From: an uncultured Selenomonadales bacterium
GTDB lineage: Bacteria > Bacillota > Negativicutes > Selenomonadales > Selenomonadaceae
Assembly: GCA_937877565.1 (NCBI GenBank)
Contig: CALFJB010000087.1
Coordinates: 1 to 5,112, forward strand
Length of the DNA stretch: 5,112 bases
Direction: 5' to 3'
A program made the position numbers and the translations under genes. Of the stretch, positions 1-5,112 are shown one piece after another; positions within the stretch are counted from its first letter, which is position 1; every line of letters starts with the position of its first letter. The notes beneath the pieces were generated by a model. It saw only the letters and a program-made list of their open reading frames with translations. It did no database searches and was not told the origin of the DNA.

Positions 1-11
1 GTGTCATATCC

Positions 12-92
12 TTATCTTTGTGCTAATACTTCTCTAATCTTATTGTCAATTTCCTCAAGAATTTGAGGATTTTCTGCTAAAAATTCTTTTGC
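12..92 (-). other. RecA C-terminus-like segment at the left edge
   Basis: These codons read as the last ~27 residues of a RecA-type protein, ending in a TAA. SDR and RecA proteins can both carry an AKEFLAE-like stretch here (codons about 92-72, 21 bases), so a short shared word may have joined two unrelated loci. Everything to the left of about 92 may not belong next to the biosynthetic operon. The RecA assignment rests on a short stretch recognised from memory. Confidence 0.5.
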
Positions 93-158
93 ACAAGCGA
101 GACCAATTCCGCCGGACGCACCTATAATAATTGCTTTTTTTCCGTCTAATACGCCCAT
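12..158 (-). pseudogene. Short-chain dehydrogenase/ketoreductase (FabG-like) N-terminus joined in frame to a RecA-like C-terminus
   Basis: The 48-codon frame starts at an ATG with a good ribosome binding site, two bases after the ketosynthase-like stop. Residues 1-22 (GKKAIIIGASGGIGLA within them) are a textbook SDR dinucleotide-binding start with Gly13-x-x-x-Gly17-x-Gly19. A 3-ketoacyl-ACP reductase is just what a KS/CLF/ACP set would need. From about residue 23 the sequence leaves the SDR pattern: where Glu-Gly-Ala and the second beta strand are expected, it continues FLAENPQILEEIDNKIREVL, which resembles the RecA C-terminus (FLKENPEIxxEIxxKIRExL, from memory), then stops at 14-12. A full SDR has about 245 residues. 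The likely cause is an artificial join or a recombination at the shared AKEFLAE codons, not a functional 48-residue protein. Confidence 0.7.
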
Positions 159-160
159 TT

Positions 161-1156
161 TCACGCCTCCAACAATGCTGTTAAATAATTTCCATGTACA
201 TCAATTCCCGTCGCCAGCGCAGATTTATAACGACCACTTTTTATAAATGCCGCCGCCATTGCCACATTTAATGAATAACTGCAATTAAAAGTTTCACCAA
301 AAATCGACTTAGAATTAAAATAATTTACATTTTCGGCAAAAACTTTTTTCATCGCCGACATCTCAATTTCATCAAAATAACTTTGATTCTGTTGAGTCAA
401 TACAATTTCCGGAAATTTATCTTTGCTTGCATCAATCAGTATTGAAGAAATAATTTCAACGGTTGAATTCTTTTCAACTTTGTAAAGATACGGATATTTT
501 TCTAATGACGCAGATGAAAATTTTGTAATCCTGCAGTAAGAATTTGAATTTTCTTGCCTTGACAAGGCGAATAAAACCGCGCCTTCAGATATAATTTTTT
601 CATTCAAAATATTATCGCACAATATTGAGGTCTTTAATTCTTCGTTATATTCCTCAATCGCACCGCCAATAATTAAATCTGCTTTATCGGTATTGAGTAA
701 CAAAGTTGAATATTCCAGCGGATCTCCGCCCAACATCATCGTACTAACGCCTTTGAAACCATTTACAATGCAAACTTGTCCCAAACAAGAATTGAAAACG
801 GTATAAGAGAAAACCGTCGGACTGCACAACGAGGGGATACCGTCAACTACCGAATCAGAAAATATAATTGTACTTTCAACAGCTCCATATCCGGTTGAAA
901 AAATTGTACCTATTCGAGTTTTGTCTATTGAATCTGTAAAATTTGCGTCGTTTAATGCAGAATTCGCCGTTGCTACTGCAATTTTTGCATAACGAGGACA
1001 TCTTCTGACTTTTGAAGACGGAACGCCTATTTCAAATGTATTTTTGCCAAAATTAGGTTCTGCAAATTTATCGCCCTTCGCCAATTCCAAAAGTTCGGCT
1101 GAAGTTTTCGCGGCGGCTGATATTATTCCAATTCCATTTATGTAAACAGGATTCAA
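161..1156 (-). CDS. Non-catalytic ketosynthase-like protein (chain-length-factor-like partner)
   Basis: A 331-residue thiolase-fold protein, about 60 residues shorter than its neighbour. It begins VYINGIGIISA as ketosynthases do, has SPTVFSYTVFNS (112-123), which resembles the SPTxFSxSVHN motif of the ketosynthase-like proteins of aryl polyene clusters, and ends in a region aligning with the GHCMGASG part of the KS. By alignment with the KS (Asp167 to Asp160, GG172 to GG165), the catalytic Cys is replaced by Met140, NAHGTGT is missing, and the second His is Glu288 in FGETFN. It is therefore probably not a condensing enzyme alone but the structural, chain-length-setting half of a heterodimer with the KS encoded directly upstream. 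The start is TTG within a TTGA overlap with the KS stop; no in-frame ATG or GTG precedes it before a stop codon, and the N-terminal beta strand requires this start. The upstream ribosome binding site (AAGG, about 12 bases away) is weak, consistent with coupled translation. Confidence 0.85.
   Translation of the reverse strand: MNPVYINGIGIISAAAKTSAELLELAKGDKFAEPNFGKNTFEIGVPSSKVRRCPRYAKIAVATANSALNDANFTDSIDKTRIGTIFSTGYGAVESTIIFSDSVVDGIPSLCSPTVFSYTVFNSCLGQVCIVNGFKGVSTMMLGGDPLEYSTLLLNTDKADLIIGGAIEEYNEELKTSILCDNILNEKIISEGAVLFALSRQENSNSYCRITKFSSASLEKYPYLYKVEKNSTVEIISSILIDASKDKFPEIVLTQQNQSYFDEIEMSAMKKVFAENVNYFNSKSIFGETFNCSYSLNVAMAAAFIKSGRYKSALATGIDVHGNYLTALLEA
166..170 (-). promoter_or_regulatory. Ribosome binding site of the truncated ketoreductase gene
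   Basis: GGAGG lies seven bases before the ATG at 158, inside the last codons of the ketosynthase-like gene. It shows that the 48-codon reading frame to its left begins as a genuine gene of this operon. Confidence 0.75.
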
Positions 1157-2337
1157 ACCACATCACCGCCTTCATAATTTTTGATTATCAGAGCGGCACT
1201 GTTGCCGGAAAAAGCAAAACTGTTTGAAATCGCATAATCAATATCTAAATCAAAAGTTTTGTCTGAGATTTGAATATTTTCAGCCTTCAAGATATTATTT
1301 TTGAGTTTCGGCATAGGAATATATTTTTTATTCTTCATTGAGAGAATGATACTCGCCAATTCAATCGCACCGGACGCACCCATACAGTGACCGATTAGAG
1401 CTTTTGTAGATGATACGCTGATATTTTTGTCAATGTCTGCAAATAATTTTTCAATGGCTTTCGTTTCCATTCCGTCATTAATTAGCGTTCCGGTTCCGTG
1501 AGCATTGATATAATCAATATCGGTTGCCTCAATGTCAGCATCATCAAGAGCAGCTTTCATCGTTCGATAAGCACCTTCGCCATTAGGTTCAGGGCTTGTT
1601 ATGTGGTAAGCGTCATTCCCAAGTGCATAGCCGACCACTTCACAATAAATTTTGGCGTTACGTTTTTGAGCGTGTTCAAGCGATTCAAAAAGAAATAACG
1701 CGCCACATTCACCGATATTAATTCCGTCCCGTTCTTCATCAAATGGATTGCAAACACTTCCACTCAAGGACTTTAAAGCATTAAAGCCATAAGCCGTGAC
1801 GATCGAAAGAGAATCAACGCCGCCGACTACCGCGCAATCACATAATCCGGATCGGATATAGTCCAATGCCATGCCGGCAGCAGTAGTTCCCGAAGCACAC
1901 GAGGCAGAAATTATTTCACAAGCACCTTTGACGCCGAGAATTTCTTTTGCATAAGTACTAAAATCATTCATATGAGCTATAAAATTATCGCTTTTGTTCT
2001 CAACTTTGGCTAAACTGTGTCGATAAAAATAATGTGAACTAAATATAAGAGTTCCTAAAAACATTCTACATTTATTGCCCCATGAAATAATATCTTTTCT
2101 GCTGATTTTCGCATCTGTCATCATCGCCTCAGCAGATTTTTTTAATATGGTGAAGAATCGAGTATCGTTATCTAAGTTTTCAATTTCACCAAAAAATGAA
2201 GTTGACAGCCCATTTGTATTAAAAGCTGTACAAGATTTGATTCCTTGAGTACCTTGAAAACAGGCTTCGGCAAATTCGTTTTTATCGTTTGCATTGCCAC
2301 AAACAACGCCCATTCCGGTTATAACAACCCTATCCAT
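1153..2337 (-). CDS. Beta-ketoacyl-ACP synthase, KAS II (FabF)-like, catalytic subunit
   Basis: A 394-residue thiolase-fold condensing enzyme of normal FabF length. It opens with VVITGMGVVCG. The active-site Cys147 sits in SASCASGT, His280 in NAHGTGT, and Lys312 with His317 in TKALIGHCMGASG, so the elongating ketosynthase triad is complete. It should perform decarboxylative Claisen condensation of malonyl-ACP onto an acyl-ACP. The C-terminal loop reads NSFAFSGNSA where FabF proteins usually have NSFGFGGTNA; this loop lines the acyl pocket, so chain or substrate preference may differ. The ATG is preceded by GGAG eight bases upstream and shares a base with the ACP stop. The stop overlaps the start of the next ketosynthase-like gene by four bases. 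This KS/KS-like pairing resembles KS-CLF heterodimers of type II PKS and aryl polyene clusters. A specialised cluster role is more likely than housekeeping fatty-acid synthesis. Confidence 0.93.
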   Translation of the reverse strand: MDRVVITGMGVVCGNANDKNEFAEACFQGTQGIKSCTAFNTNGLSTSFFGEIENLDNDTRFFTILKKSAEAMMTDAKISRKDIISWGNKCRMFLGTLIFSSHYFYRHSLAKVENKSDNFIAHMNDFSTYAKEILGVKGACEIISASCASGTTAAGMALDYIRSGLCDCAVVGGVDSLSIVTAYGFNALKSLSGSVCNPFDEERDGINIGECGALFLFESLEHAQKRNAKIYCEVVGYALGNDAYHITSPEPNGEGAYRTMKAALDDADIEATDIDYINAHGTGTLINDGMETKAIEKLFADIDKNISVSSTKALIGHCMGASGAIELASIILSMKNKKYIPMPKLKNNILKAENIQISDKTFDLDIDYAISNSFAFSGNSAALIIKNYEGGDVV

Positions 2338-2612
2338 TACGCACTCTCCGAATGTTCTTTTATATAATCAGCTATTGCCTTGACGGTACGCATTTTCTTC
2401 ATATCTTCGCCGTCAATTTCGCCGAGTCCCCATTCTTTTTCAATCATCACAATCAATTCAAGCGAGTCAATAGAATCCAAATTCATTGAAACTTTGCCTT
2501 CGTTGTCGCCTTCAAAGATGGGTGAATTTTCATCAAAGCCCTCAAGTTCCGATTCGTCCAAATCCATAGTTTCAATCATTTTGTTATAAACTTTCTTTTC
2601 TAGTTCAGTCAA
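2337..2612 (-). CDS. Acyl carrier protein
   Basis: A 91-residue acidic protein with the ACP signature LDSIDSLEL; Ser47 in Asp46-Ser47-Ile48 is the expected phosphopantetheine attachment site. The DSID form, rather than the DSLD of housekeeping AcpP, is common in type II PKS and aryl-polyene-like carriers. The N-terminal helix (about 3-17), the loop with PIFEGD (31-36) and the helix after Ser47 all follow the four-helix ACP pattern. The segment NEGKVSMN (37-44) before the Ser motif makes this loop longer than in AcpP. The start is TTG, overlapping the GNAT stop by four bases, and its TAA shares one base with the ketosynthase ATG. It should be charged by a phosphopantetheinyl transferase encoded elsewhere, carry the growing acyl chain for the two downstream ketosynthase-fold proteins, and possibly donate the finished chain to the GNAT. 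Confidence 0.93.
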   Translation of the reverse strand: MTELEKKVYNKMIETMDLDESELEGFDENSPIFEGDNEGKVSMNLDSIDSLELIVMIEKEWGLGEIDGEDMKKMRTVKAIADYIKEHSESA

Positions 2613-3517
2613 TTTGCATTACCTCCGATTTTATTGAACACAAAATTATACGATCTATGGTGCGAAACTGTTACACGTTCAAGCAGCTTTTTTTTGAAGG
2701 CATTTGCATGAACATTATCTTCATACATTGCATAAGCTGCACGATTACAGCCGCTCTTTTTAAATTCTTCCATTGATCTTGCAAATGGCAAAAATATACA
2801 GCCGCTGCCCATATATTTCTCTGCTGTAGATATATGTTCAAATACGGCACTTTGAATATCAGGACGACTGACAAGACTATAAGCAGCGAGTTCTCCATCT
2901 CTTGATGCCAGGAAACTCATATTTCTATCTAAACATTTGTTGGCATTGTCGAAAAACACTTTGACACTAAGAGGATTTTTATATTCGTTCTCACTTGAAT
3001 GGTACAATTCATCAATTTGACTTTCTGAAGCCTCATTAAATGAAACGCATTCAAAACCTTGCCTAATCAATATCTCACAGAATTTATTTCCAACTCTATC
3101 CATATATCTTTCCCAGTTTGAAAAATCTTTTGCCTTACCTGATCCGCTTATTATGCAGTTAGACTCTTCAAAGAATCCTAAACTCAAACAAGCCTTTTTA
3201 ATGAAGGTAAAAGCCTCCGTATCATCAGCAATGCAAACTTTAACTTTCCGGTCAGCATTTTCACATGCATGCTTCAACAAAGATTTGAGTATACCACGAT
3301 TGCGGATCATAGGATCAGTATAGACGTAGAGCACCCTGGCGATATTTTCTTCATTGACGATACAGAGGTAACCTGCCGGTCTGTCATCTTCCATCATAAT
3401 GTAAAGTCTGCCGTCAGATTTTAAAGCACCTTTCACAGACAAGTCAGAATAAGCTGTTCTACTTCCGGCAAAGAGAAAAACATAATCCGTATATGAAGCA
3501 TTGATTATCTTTCGCAT
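2609..3517 (-). CDS. Tandem GNAT-family acyltransferase (candidate ACP-to-peptide acyltransferase)
   Basis: A 302-residue protein that reads as two GNAT folds. The first (about 1-125) has the acyl-CoA/pantetheine-binding motif A around VYTDPMIRNRGILKSLLKHA, with Arg72-x-x-Gly75 in place of the R/Q-x-x-G-x-G/A loop. The second (about 145-302) has a weaker motif A, Lys234-Tyr-Met-Gly237-Ser-Gly239, followed by a helix and a late Asn/Ala-rich segment (NVHANAFKKKL) typical of GNAT ends. GNATs move acyl groups from CoA or ACP to amines. The ATG has AAGGT eight bases upstream. Its stop overlaps the ACP start by four bases (TTGA), so the two are probably translated together, which suggests an acyl-ACP donor. 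GNAT enzymes that fatty-acylate ribosomal peptides (selidamide and goadvionin pathways) are the relevant precedent. The acceptor is not visible; tandem GNATs with other roles, such as mycothiol-synthase-like enzymes, are an alternative. Codons look richer in C-ending forms than in neighbouring genes (by eye). Confidence 0.8.
   Translation of the reverse strand: MRKIINASYTDYVFLFAGSRTAYSDLSVKGALKSDGRLYIMMEDDRPAGYLCIVNEENIARVLYVYTDPMIRNRGILKSLLKHACENADRKVKVCIADDTEAFTFIKKACLSLGFFEESNCIISGSGKAKDFSNWERYMDRVGNKFCEILIRQGFECVSFNEASESQIDELYHSSENEYKNPLSVKVFFDNANKCLDRNMSFLASRDGELAAYSLVSRPDIQSAVFEHISTAEKYMGSGCIFLPFARSMEEFKKSGCNRAAYAMYEDNVHANAFKKKLLERVTVSHHRSYNFVFNKIGGNAN
2622..2626 (-). promoter_or_regulatory. 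Ribosome binding site deciding the TTG start of the ACP gene
   Basis: GGAGG lies nine bases before the TTG at 2612. An ATG at 2619-2617 is closer to the site but opens a frame that hits a stop after four codons, so the TTG is the only start that explains the site and gives a full-length ACP. Confidence 0.75.
2647..2675 (-). promoter_or_regulatory. Putative ECF-sigma promoter P2, inside the GNAT 3' end, upstream of the ACP gene
   Basis: TGTAAC (2675-2670) is followed by 17 bases and CGTATA (2652-2647) on the minus strand. It repeats the element found before the GNAT gene, with a spacer one base longer. It lies within GNAT codons, yet a start near 2640 would give a leader of about 28 bases that contains the ACP ribosome binding site. 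It may raise expression of the ACP-ketosynthase part above that of the GNAT. I found no other copy of this pair in the window by eye. Confidence 0.6.
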
Positions 3518-3559
3518 AGCGTCACACCTTGAAGAATTTTTTTGTAAAATTTGCTTATT

Positions 3560-3587
3560 TATACGTTGAAACTTTAAAATTGTTACA
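3560..3587 (-). promoter_or_regulatory. Putative ECF-sigma promoter P1, upstream of the GNAT gene
   Basis: Reading the minus strand, TGTAAC (3587-3582, overlapping the sigma stop codon) is followed by a 16-base spacer and CGTATA (3565-3560). This is the layout of ECF promoters; in Bacillus, known ECF factors read TGAAAC or TGTAAC type -35 and CG-containing -10 elements at this spacing. Transcription would begin near 3553, about 36 bases before the GNAT ATG. A second copy of the same pair lies at 2647-2675, with nine bases (CGTGTAACA) identical around the -35 and seven (CGTATAA) at the -10. The sequence match is observed; recognition by the adjacent sigma factor is inference. Confidence 0.68.
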
Positions 3588-4143
3588 CGACTTCAAAATA
3601 TTTTTTTAGTTTATTAATTGCTCTAAAATGAATGATCCTAATGTTTGCATATGTTAAATTTAATATTTCTGCGATTTCCATATAACTGAACTCAAACCAA
3701 TATTTTAGTTGTATTACCTGCTGTTCAGTCTCATTTAGTTCATCAATAGCGGCTAAAAGCTGCTTTTTTTCTTCATCAATTATTAAATTTATTTCTGGCT
3801 TGTTCTCTTCATCTAACGATAAAGTATCAAAGTAATTCGACCAACTCACAGTTCTATTTCTATAGTAACGTCGCACATGATCTATGATTGCATTATTGGT
3901 GATGGTAAAAAGCCATGTCTTAAAGCTGGATTTACTCCTATCAAAATCATTTAAATGTGAATAAACTTTTAAAAAGATTTCACTGACAACATCGTCCACC
4001 GAATCGACATCTCTAAGACGGTAAAATACAAAATTATAAACCGCATCGAAAAATATATTGTAGAGTTTGACAAAGGCTTCTTTATCGCTTGAAACATTTT
4101 CAGCAAGCATATTGTAATAATCGTTGTCTTGGACAGGTTCCAT
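3583..4143 (-). CDS. ECF-like RNA polymerase sigma-70 family sigma factor
   Basis: A 186-residue protein with the two-domain layout of ECF sigma factors. Region 2 spans about residues 25-95, with the core-binding and -10 recognition segment around VDDVVSEIFLKVY (48-61) and FKTWLFTITNNAIIDHVRR (74-92). Region 4 spans about 127-184, with the helix-turn-helix around 153-177 (YMEIAEILNLTYANIRIIHF). There is no region 1.1 or region 3 domain, and the length is normal for ECF factors. The ATG is supported by GGAGG six bases upstream, just after the exporter stop codon, so it is probably co-transcribed with the exporter. No anti-sigma gene follows; the next gene encodes a GNAT. Two promoter-like elements of ECF layout lie downstream, before the GNAT and ACP genes, and are its likely targets (inference). 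It probably controls the biosynthetic genes to its left. Confidence 0.92.
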   Translation of the reverse strand: MEPVQDNDYYNMLAENVSSDKEAFVKLYNIFFDAVYNFVFYRLRDVDSVDDVVSEIFLKVYSHLNDFDRSKSSFKTWLFTITNNAIIDHVRRYYRNRTVSWSNYFDTLSLDEENKPEINLIIDEEKKQLLAAIDELNETEQQVIQLKYWFEFSYMEIAEILNLTYANIRIIHFRAINKLKKYFEVV

Positions 4144-4149
4144 TATTTA

Positions 4150-4154
4150 CCTCC
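4150..4154 (-). promoter_or_regulatory. Ribosome binding site of the sigma factor gene
   Basis: GGAGG lies six bases before the sigma ATG, within the 12-base gap after the exporter stop codon. Its position leaves no room for a separate promoter between the two genes and fixes the start. Confidence 0.8.
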
Positions 4155-4155
4155 G

Positions 4156-5112
4156 TCAAGCGGTCTGACGTTTAACAAGTTCTGCAAACATTCCATTTTT
4201 GGCAACAAGTTCGTCAAATGTTCCGCTCTCTGCAATTTGACCTTTATCAAAGACAATAATTCGATCACATTCTTTGATTGTTGAAAGCCTATGTGCAACC
4301 ACTATTCTCGTCGTGTTGAGTTTATTTAGACTTTCCGTCACTATAGCTTGAGTTCTATTGTCAAGGGCACTCGTTGCCTCATCAAAGATAATAATCGACG
4401 GTTTAGCGGCTAATGCTCTTGCAATCAAAATTCTTTGACGCTGACCACCTGAAATATTGCTACTGCCTTCACCTATAACAGTTTGCATTCCCATTGGCAT
4501 TTTGCGAATATCATCGGCAATTCCGGCAGATTCCGCTGCTTGCCAAGCATCTTCCATTGTTAATGCTGTCGTTCCAACTATATTTGTAAAAATATCACCG
4601 CTCATCAGTTGACCATTTTGTAAAACTACACCCATTTGCGATCTGACTGACGATAAATTGAGTTCAGCGAGGTCTTGATTATCATACAATATTGAACCTC
4701 TATTAGGCTTTTCAAAACCCAAGAGCAGTCTAATGAATGTAGACTTACCACAGCCGCTTTTTCCAACTATTGCTACATTCTCACCGGCAGATATTCTAAA
4801 AGTTAAATCGTGCAAAATCTCAGGTGTATCCTCACCATAGGAAAATGATAAATGCTCCACCGAAATTGAACCCGAAAGTACATCAGCGTCAACTTTATCT
4901 TCAGCAACTTCAGGAATCTCATCTAAAATCGGCTGTAAATTCTCAATGCTTGGGCGAAGTTTAAAAAATTGGGCAATGGTCGGTATCATTGAGTTTATTG
5001 TCAAATTGAATCCTGTAAAAGCCGTCTGAAATGCAATAAATTGGGCATAACTTATCACAGCTTTTGTTGGGTCTTTGCCCTGCTCCAATGCCTCTTTCAT
5101 ATCATTTGCTAC
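4156..5112 (-). CDS. NHLP-type RiPP/bacteriocin ABC exporter, permease-ATPase protein, C-terminal part (5' end outside window)
   Basis: The frame stays open to the window edge, giving 318 visible residues; the ATG at 5100 is internal, not the start. Residues about 15-50 look like the last membrane helices of the exporter domain, and about 82-318 are a complete ABC ATPase: Walker A GKSGCGKST (117-125), Q-loop Gln165, signature ISGGQ (220-224), Walker B IIIFDE (240-245) and H-loop His274. The stretches LQNGQLMSGDIF, MPMGM and DEATSALDNRTQAIV match, from memory, the family named NHLP bacteriocin export ABC transporter permease/ATPase, which sits in the inner membrane and exports leader-bearing ribosomal peptides, often with a partner carrying a peptidase domain. 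Neither partner nor precursor is in view; they may lie upstream. The sigma factor follows after 12 bases, suggesting co-transcription. A generic lipid or multidrug exporter is the alternative, but these local motifs favour NHLP. Confidence 0.88.
   Translation of the reverse strand, partial: VANDMKEALEQGKDPTKAVISYAQFIAFQTAFTGFNLTINSMIPTIAQFFKLRPSIENLQPILDEIPEVAEDKVDADVLSGSISVEHLSFSYGEDTPEILHDLTFRISAGENVAIVGKSGCGKSTFIRLLLGFEKPNRGSILYDNQDLAELNLSSVRSQMGVVLQNGQLMSGDIFTNIVGTTALTMEDAWQAAESAGIADDIRKMPMGMQTVIGEGSSNISGGQRQRILIARALAAKPSIIIFDEATSALDNRTQAIVTESLNKLNTTRIVVAHRLSTIKECDRIIVFDKGQIAESGTFDELVAKNGMFAELVKRQTA

Noticed and set aside
1..7. ATG at 7-5 just after the RecA-like stop, possibly the start of a following gene such as recX
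   Set aside because: Only two codons are visible and the spacing to any ribosome binding site is too short to judge.
1498..1698. Plus-strand open frame of 66 codons opposite the ketosynthase gene
   Set aside because: It lies wholly antisense to a strongly conserved KS region, has no recognisable domain and no supporting ribosome binding site context.
2380..2589. Plus-strand open frame of 69 codons opposite the ACP gene
   Set aside because: Its Ser/Ile-rich composition is the mirror of acidic ACP codons; it is a shadow of the real gene.
2617..2619. ATG as an alternative ACP start close to the ribosome binding site
   Set aside because: It is in a different frame from the ACP and meets a stop after four codons.
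2678..2700. AAGCAGC followed by a run of eight T on the plus strand, resembling a terminator
   Set aside because: There is no GC-rich stem of useful length, it faces opposite to all genes, and it is explained by Lys-Lys-Lys-Leu-Leu codons of the GNAT. A similar T-run near 3760 in the sigma gene is explained the same way.
2671..2898. Minus-strand open frame of 75 codons inside the GNAT gene in another frame
   Set aside because: The GNAT frame is longer, has a ribosome binding site and shows family motifs; the alternative shows none.
3518..3582. Possible short RiPP precursor gene or terminator in the only sizeable intergenic gap
   Set aside because: The 65 bases hold a promoter-like element and the GNAT ribosome binding site; there is no room for a precursor with leader and no inverted repeat with a T-run.

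Overview
The window is about 5.1 kb of AT-rich DNA with every gene on the minus strand, so transcription runs from the right edge to the left. Strong GGAGG-type ribosome binding sites, TTG starts and low GC suggest a low-GC Firmicutes-type bacterium (Clostridia or Negativicutes-like). This is an impression; no taxonomic marker is complete enough to settle it.

In order of transcription: (1) 5112-4156, the C-terminal part of an ABC exporter whose ATPase half closely resembles the NHLP-type RiPP/bacteriocin exporters (permease plus ATPase); (2) 4143-3583, an ECF-like sigma-70 factor starting 12 bases after the exporter; (3) a 65-base gap; (4) 3517-2609, a tandem GNAT-fold protein; (5) 2612-2337, an acyl carrier protein; (6) 2337-1153, a ketosynthase with an intact Cys-His-His triad; (7) 1156-161, a shorter ketosynthase-like protein with no catalytic residues (chain-length-factor-like); (8) 158-12, the start of a short-chain dehydrogenase/ketoreductase that changes abruptly into a RecA-like C-terminus and stops after 48 codons.

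Genes 4 to 7 overlap by 1-4 bases and gene 8 starts 2 bases after gene 7, so they look like one translationally coupled unit. Two copies of a bipartite element, TGTAAC-N16/17-CGTATA, which has the layout of an ECF sigma promoter, lie just upstream of the GNAT gene and just upstream of the ACP gene. The first begins at the 3' end of the sigma gene itself. The simplest reading is that the encoded sigma factor switches on the GNAT-ACP-KS unit.

Taken together, the window looks like part of a biosynthetic locus in which a small type II FAS/PKS set (ACP, KS, CLF-like partner, ketoreductase) builds a dedicated acyl chain. A GNAT enzyme then transfers it from the ACP to an acceptor, possibly an NHLP-family ribosomal peptide exported by the adjacent transporter. 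Fatty-acylated RiPPs made by GNAT enzymes (selidamides, goadvionins) are the known precedent. No precursor peptide is visible here, so the product is inferred. The left ~90 bases should be treated with caution because the ketoreductase/RecA join looks like an assembly or recombination junction.
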